Shown here in pieces: positions 4,986-5,959 of a stretch of 5,959 nucleotides of DNA (positions within the stretch are counted from its first letter, which is position 1; each line of letters starts with the position of its first letter). This DNA comes from JBGPLJ01 sp041486385. GTDB taxonomy: Bacteria > Pseudomonadota > Gammaproteobacteria > Steroidobacterales > Steroidobacteraceae. The notes beneath the pieces were generated by a model. It was given only the letters and a program-made list of their open reading frames with translations. It was not told the origin of the DNA and did not search any database. Both the position numbers and the translations under genes were made by a program. The stretch covers positions 1 to 5,959 of the forward strand of contig JBGPLJ010000233.1 in assembly GCA_041486385.1 (NCBI GenBank). Direction: 5' to 3'.

Positions 4986-5959
4986 CAGTTGCGCGGAGCT
5001 GCGCGCGCTCCGCCGACCTCGAGTCGCACGACCACGGGCACACCGCTCGGCAAGTCGCGCGCGGCGGGATCGGTCAGTGAAACCTCCGTCAGGAAACTGA
5101 GGTGCGCGCGATCGCGCGCCGTCAGCGAGTAATACGGCGTGTATGCGGCTTCCGAAGAGATGTAGCGCACGGAGCCATTGAGCTTGCCCTGGACGCCGTC
5201 GACCGCGATCTCAGCGCGCGTCCCCGCAGCCACCCGCGCGCGCAGCGGCTCGGGCACGTAGATGCGCACGTAGGGCATGCGATCGGCGAGCAGTACCGCG
5301 ACCGACGCGCTTTTCGGCGGCCGCTCGCCGAGCCGGTACGGCAACGCGTCGACGATGGCGGCCTCCGGCGCGCGCGCGGTGAGACGCGTCAGCGAAACCT
5401 CGAGTTCCGCCACACGTGCTTCCGCCTGACTCGACGCCGCACGTGCCTGCTCGATCTGCTCGGATCGAGTGCCACGCTCAAGCTCGAGGAGTGCCGCAGC
5501 CGCCTGCTTGCGGGTCGCTTCTGCGCTGTCGACAGCCGTTTGCTCCGCGTCGACTTCGGTCGCGCTCACGAGGTTTCGCTGCACCAGTGCTTTGCGGCGA
5601 GCGAGTTCACGGCGCGCCCCGTCGACTTCAGCCTGCGCACGCTCGAGCTGCGCGCGCGCCTGCTCGACGTCTTCGGAACGCGCGCCACGCGTGAGTTCCA
5701 GAAGGCGCGCGCTCGCCGCGCGGGCTTCGGCACGGGCCTGATCGAGCTGGGTGGTGGCGACGCTCGGATCGAGCCGGAGGATGACGGCACCGGCCGCAAC
5801 TTTGTCGCCCTCCCGGACCGCGCGTTCGATGATGGGCTCGGAGGACTCGGCGATGAGCTCGATACGGTCGCGTTCGACGGTGCCAGGCAGGCTCGAATCC
5901 AGATCGCGCGCGCAACCCGCAAGTCCCGCGGTCACGGCGGACCCGAGGACCAGCGCGCA
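4985..5959 (-). CDS. HlyD/YbhG-type membrane fusion protein, lipoprotein form (N-terminus outside window)
   Basis: This is the periplasmic adaptor of the exporter. The frame stays open to the window edge and the visible part is about 324 residues. Eight codons (CALVLGSA) precede a GTG at 5935 and join TAGLAGC, a lipoprotein signal end, so the true start lies beyond the window and the GTG is internal. Numbering from that GTG: half of a lipoyl-like domain at about 17-60 (VREGDKVAAGAVILRLDPS), an alpha-helical hairpin at 62-185 rich in Ala, Arg and Glu, the second lipoyl half near 186-205 (ALPYRLGERPP), then a beta-barrel region (YVRIYVPEPLRARV). The hairpin arms carry matching GARSEDVEQARA and GTRSEQIEQARA segments, a pattern seen in YbhG-like proteins. 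It is the first visible gene of the operon; its promoter is out of view. A TolC-like partner is inferred. Confidence 0.92.
   Translation of the reverse strand, partial: CALVLGSAVTAGLAGCARDLDSSLPGTVERDRIELIAESSEPIIERAVREGDKVAAGAVILRLDPSVATTQLDQARAEARAASARLLELTRGARSEDVEQARAQLERAQAEVDGARRELARRKALVQRNLVSATEVDAEQTAVDSAEATRKQAAAALLELERGTRSEQIEQARAASSQAEARVAELEVSLTRLTARAPEAAIVDALPYRLGERPPKSASVAVLLADRMPYVRIYVPEPLRARVAAGTRAEIAVDGVQGKLNGSVRYISSEAAYTPYYSLTARDRAHLSFLTEVSLTDPAARDLPSGVPVVVRLEVGGARAAPRN
5912..5959 (-). other. Lipoprotein signal end with lipobox LAGC
   Basis: The visible residues CALVLGSAVTAGLAGC run hydrophobically into Leu-Ala-Gly-Cys, a consensus lipobox, with the Cys codon at 5912-5914. 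The mature protein would begin Cys-Ala-Arg-Asp. Position +2 is Ala rather than the Asp that retains lipoproteins in the E. coli inner membrane. The basic start of the signal is outside the window. Confidence 0.75.

Noticed and set aside
4185..5132. A 315-codon open frame on the + strand opposite the ATPase and fusion protein
   Set aside because: Same reasoning: it mirrors codon bias of the real genes and shows no recognisable family.
5933..5935. GTG as the start codon of the membrane fusion protein
   Set aside because: The hydrophobic frame continues upstream to the window edge and a start here would leave only seven residues before the lipobox Cys, too short for a signal peptide.

Overview
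The window is dense, GC-rich bacterial DNA. It most likely comes from a gammaproteobacterium, or a related beta lineage. The argument rests on a clear YceH (DUF480/UPF0502) homologue, a family typical of these groups, and on the YbhG/YbhF/YbhS-like export operon. No rRNA, tRNA, transposase, integrase or CRISPR array is visible, and no species can be named from this sequence alone.

Layout. 1-618 (+) is the C-terminal third of a hydantoinase B/5-oxoprolinase-type subunit, cut by the left edge. It converges on yceH (604-1287, -), and the two coding ends overlap by 15 bases. Positions 1288-1491 are the only sizeable non-coding gap, about 200 bases. This gap holds an imperfect hairpin, a repeated GCCGAC-type motif, and weak start signals for yceH. 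A 68-codon gene of unknown function (1492-1698, +) follows behind a strong ribosome binding site. Next is a D-2-hydroxyacid dehydrogenase (1743-2888, +) whose only credible start gives it an apparent export signal.

2920-5959 (-) is a tightly coupled three-gene export operon, read right to left. It encodes a lipoprotein-type membrane fusion protein (cut by the right edge), a single-domain ABC ATPase and one ABC-2 permease. Gene junctions are TGATG and ATGA overlaps. The operon converges on the dehydrogenase with only 31 bases between stop codons.

How the genes work together. The three export genes should form one inner-membrane pump with a periplasmic adaptor, probably docking onto a TolC-like outer-membrane channel not seen here; the substrate cannot be read from sequence. 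The other genes have no obvious shared pathway. I see no convincing new multi-gene system. The points most worth a second look are the apparently exported NAD(P)-dependent dehydrogenase, the uncharacterised small protein in front of it, and the structured leader between it and yceH.
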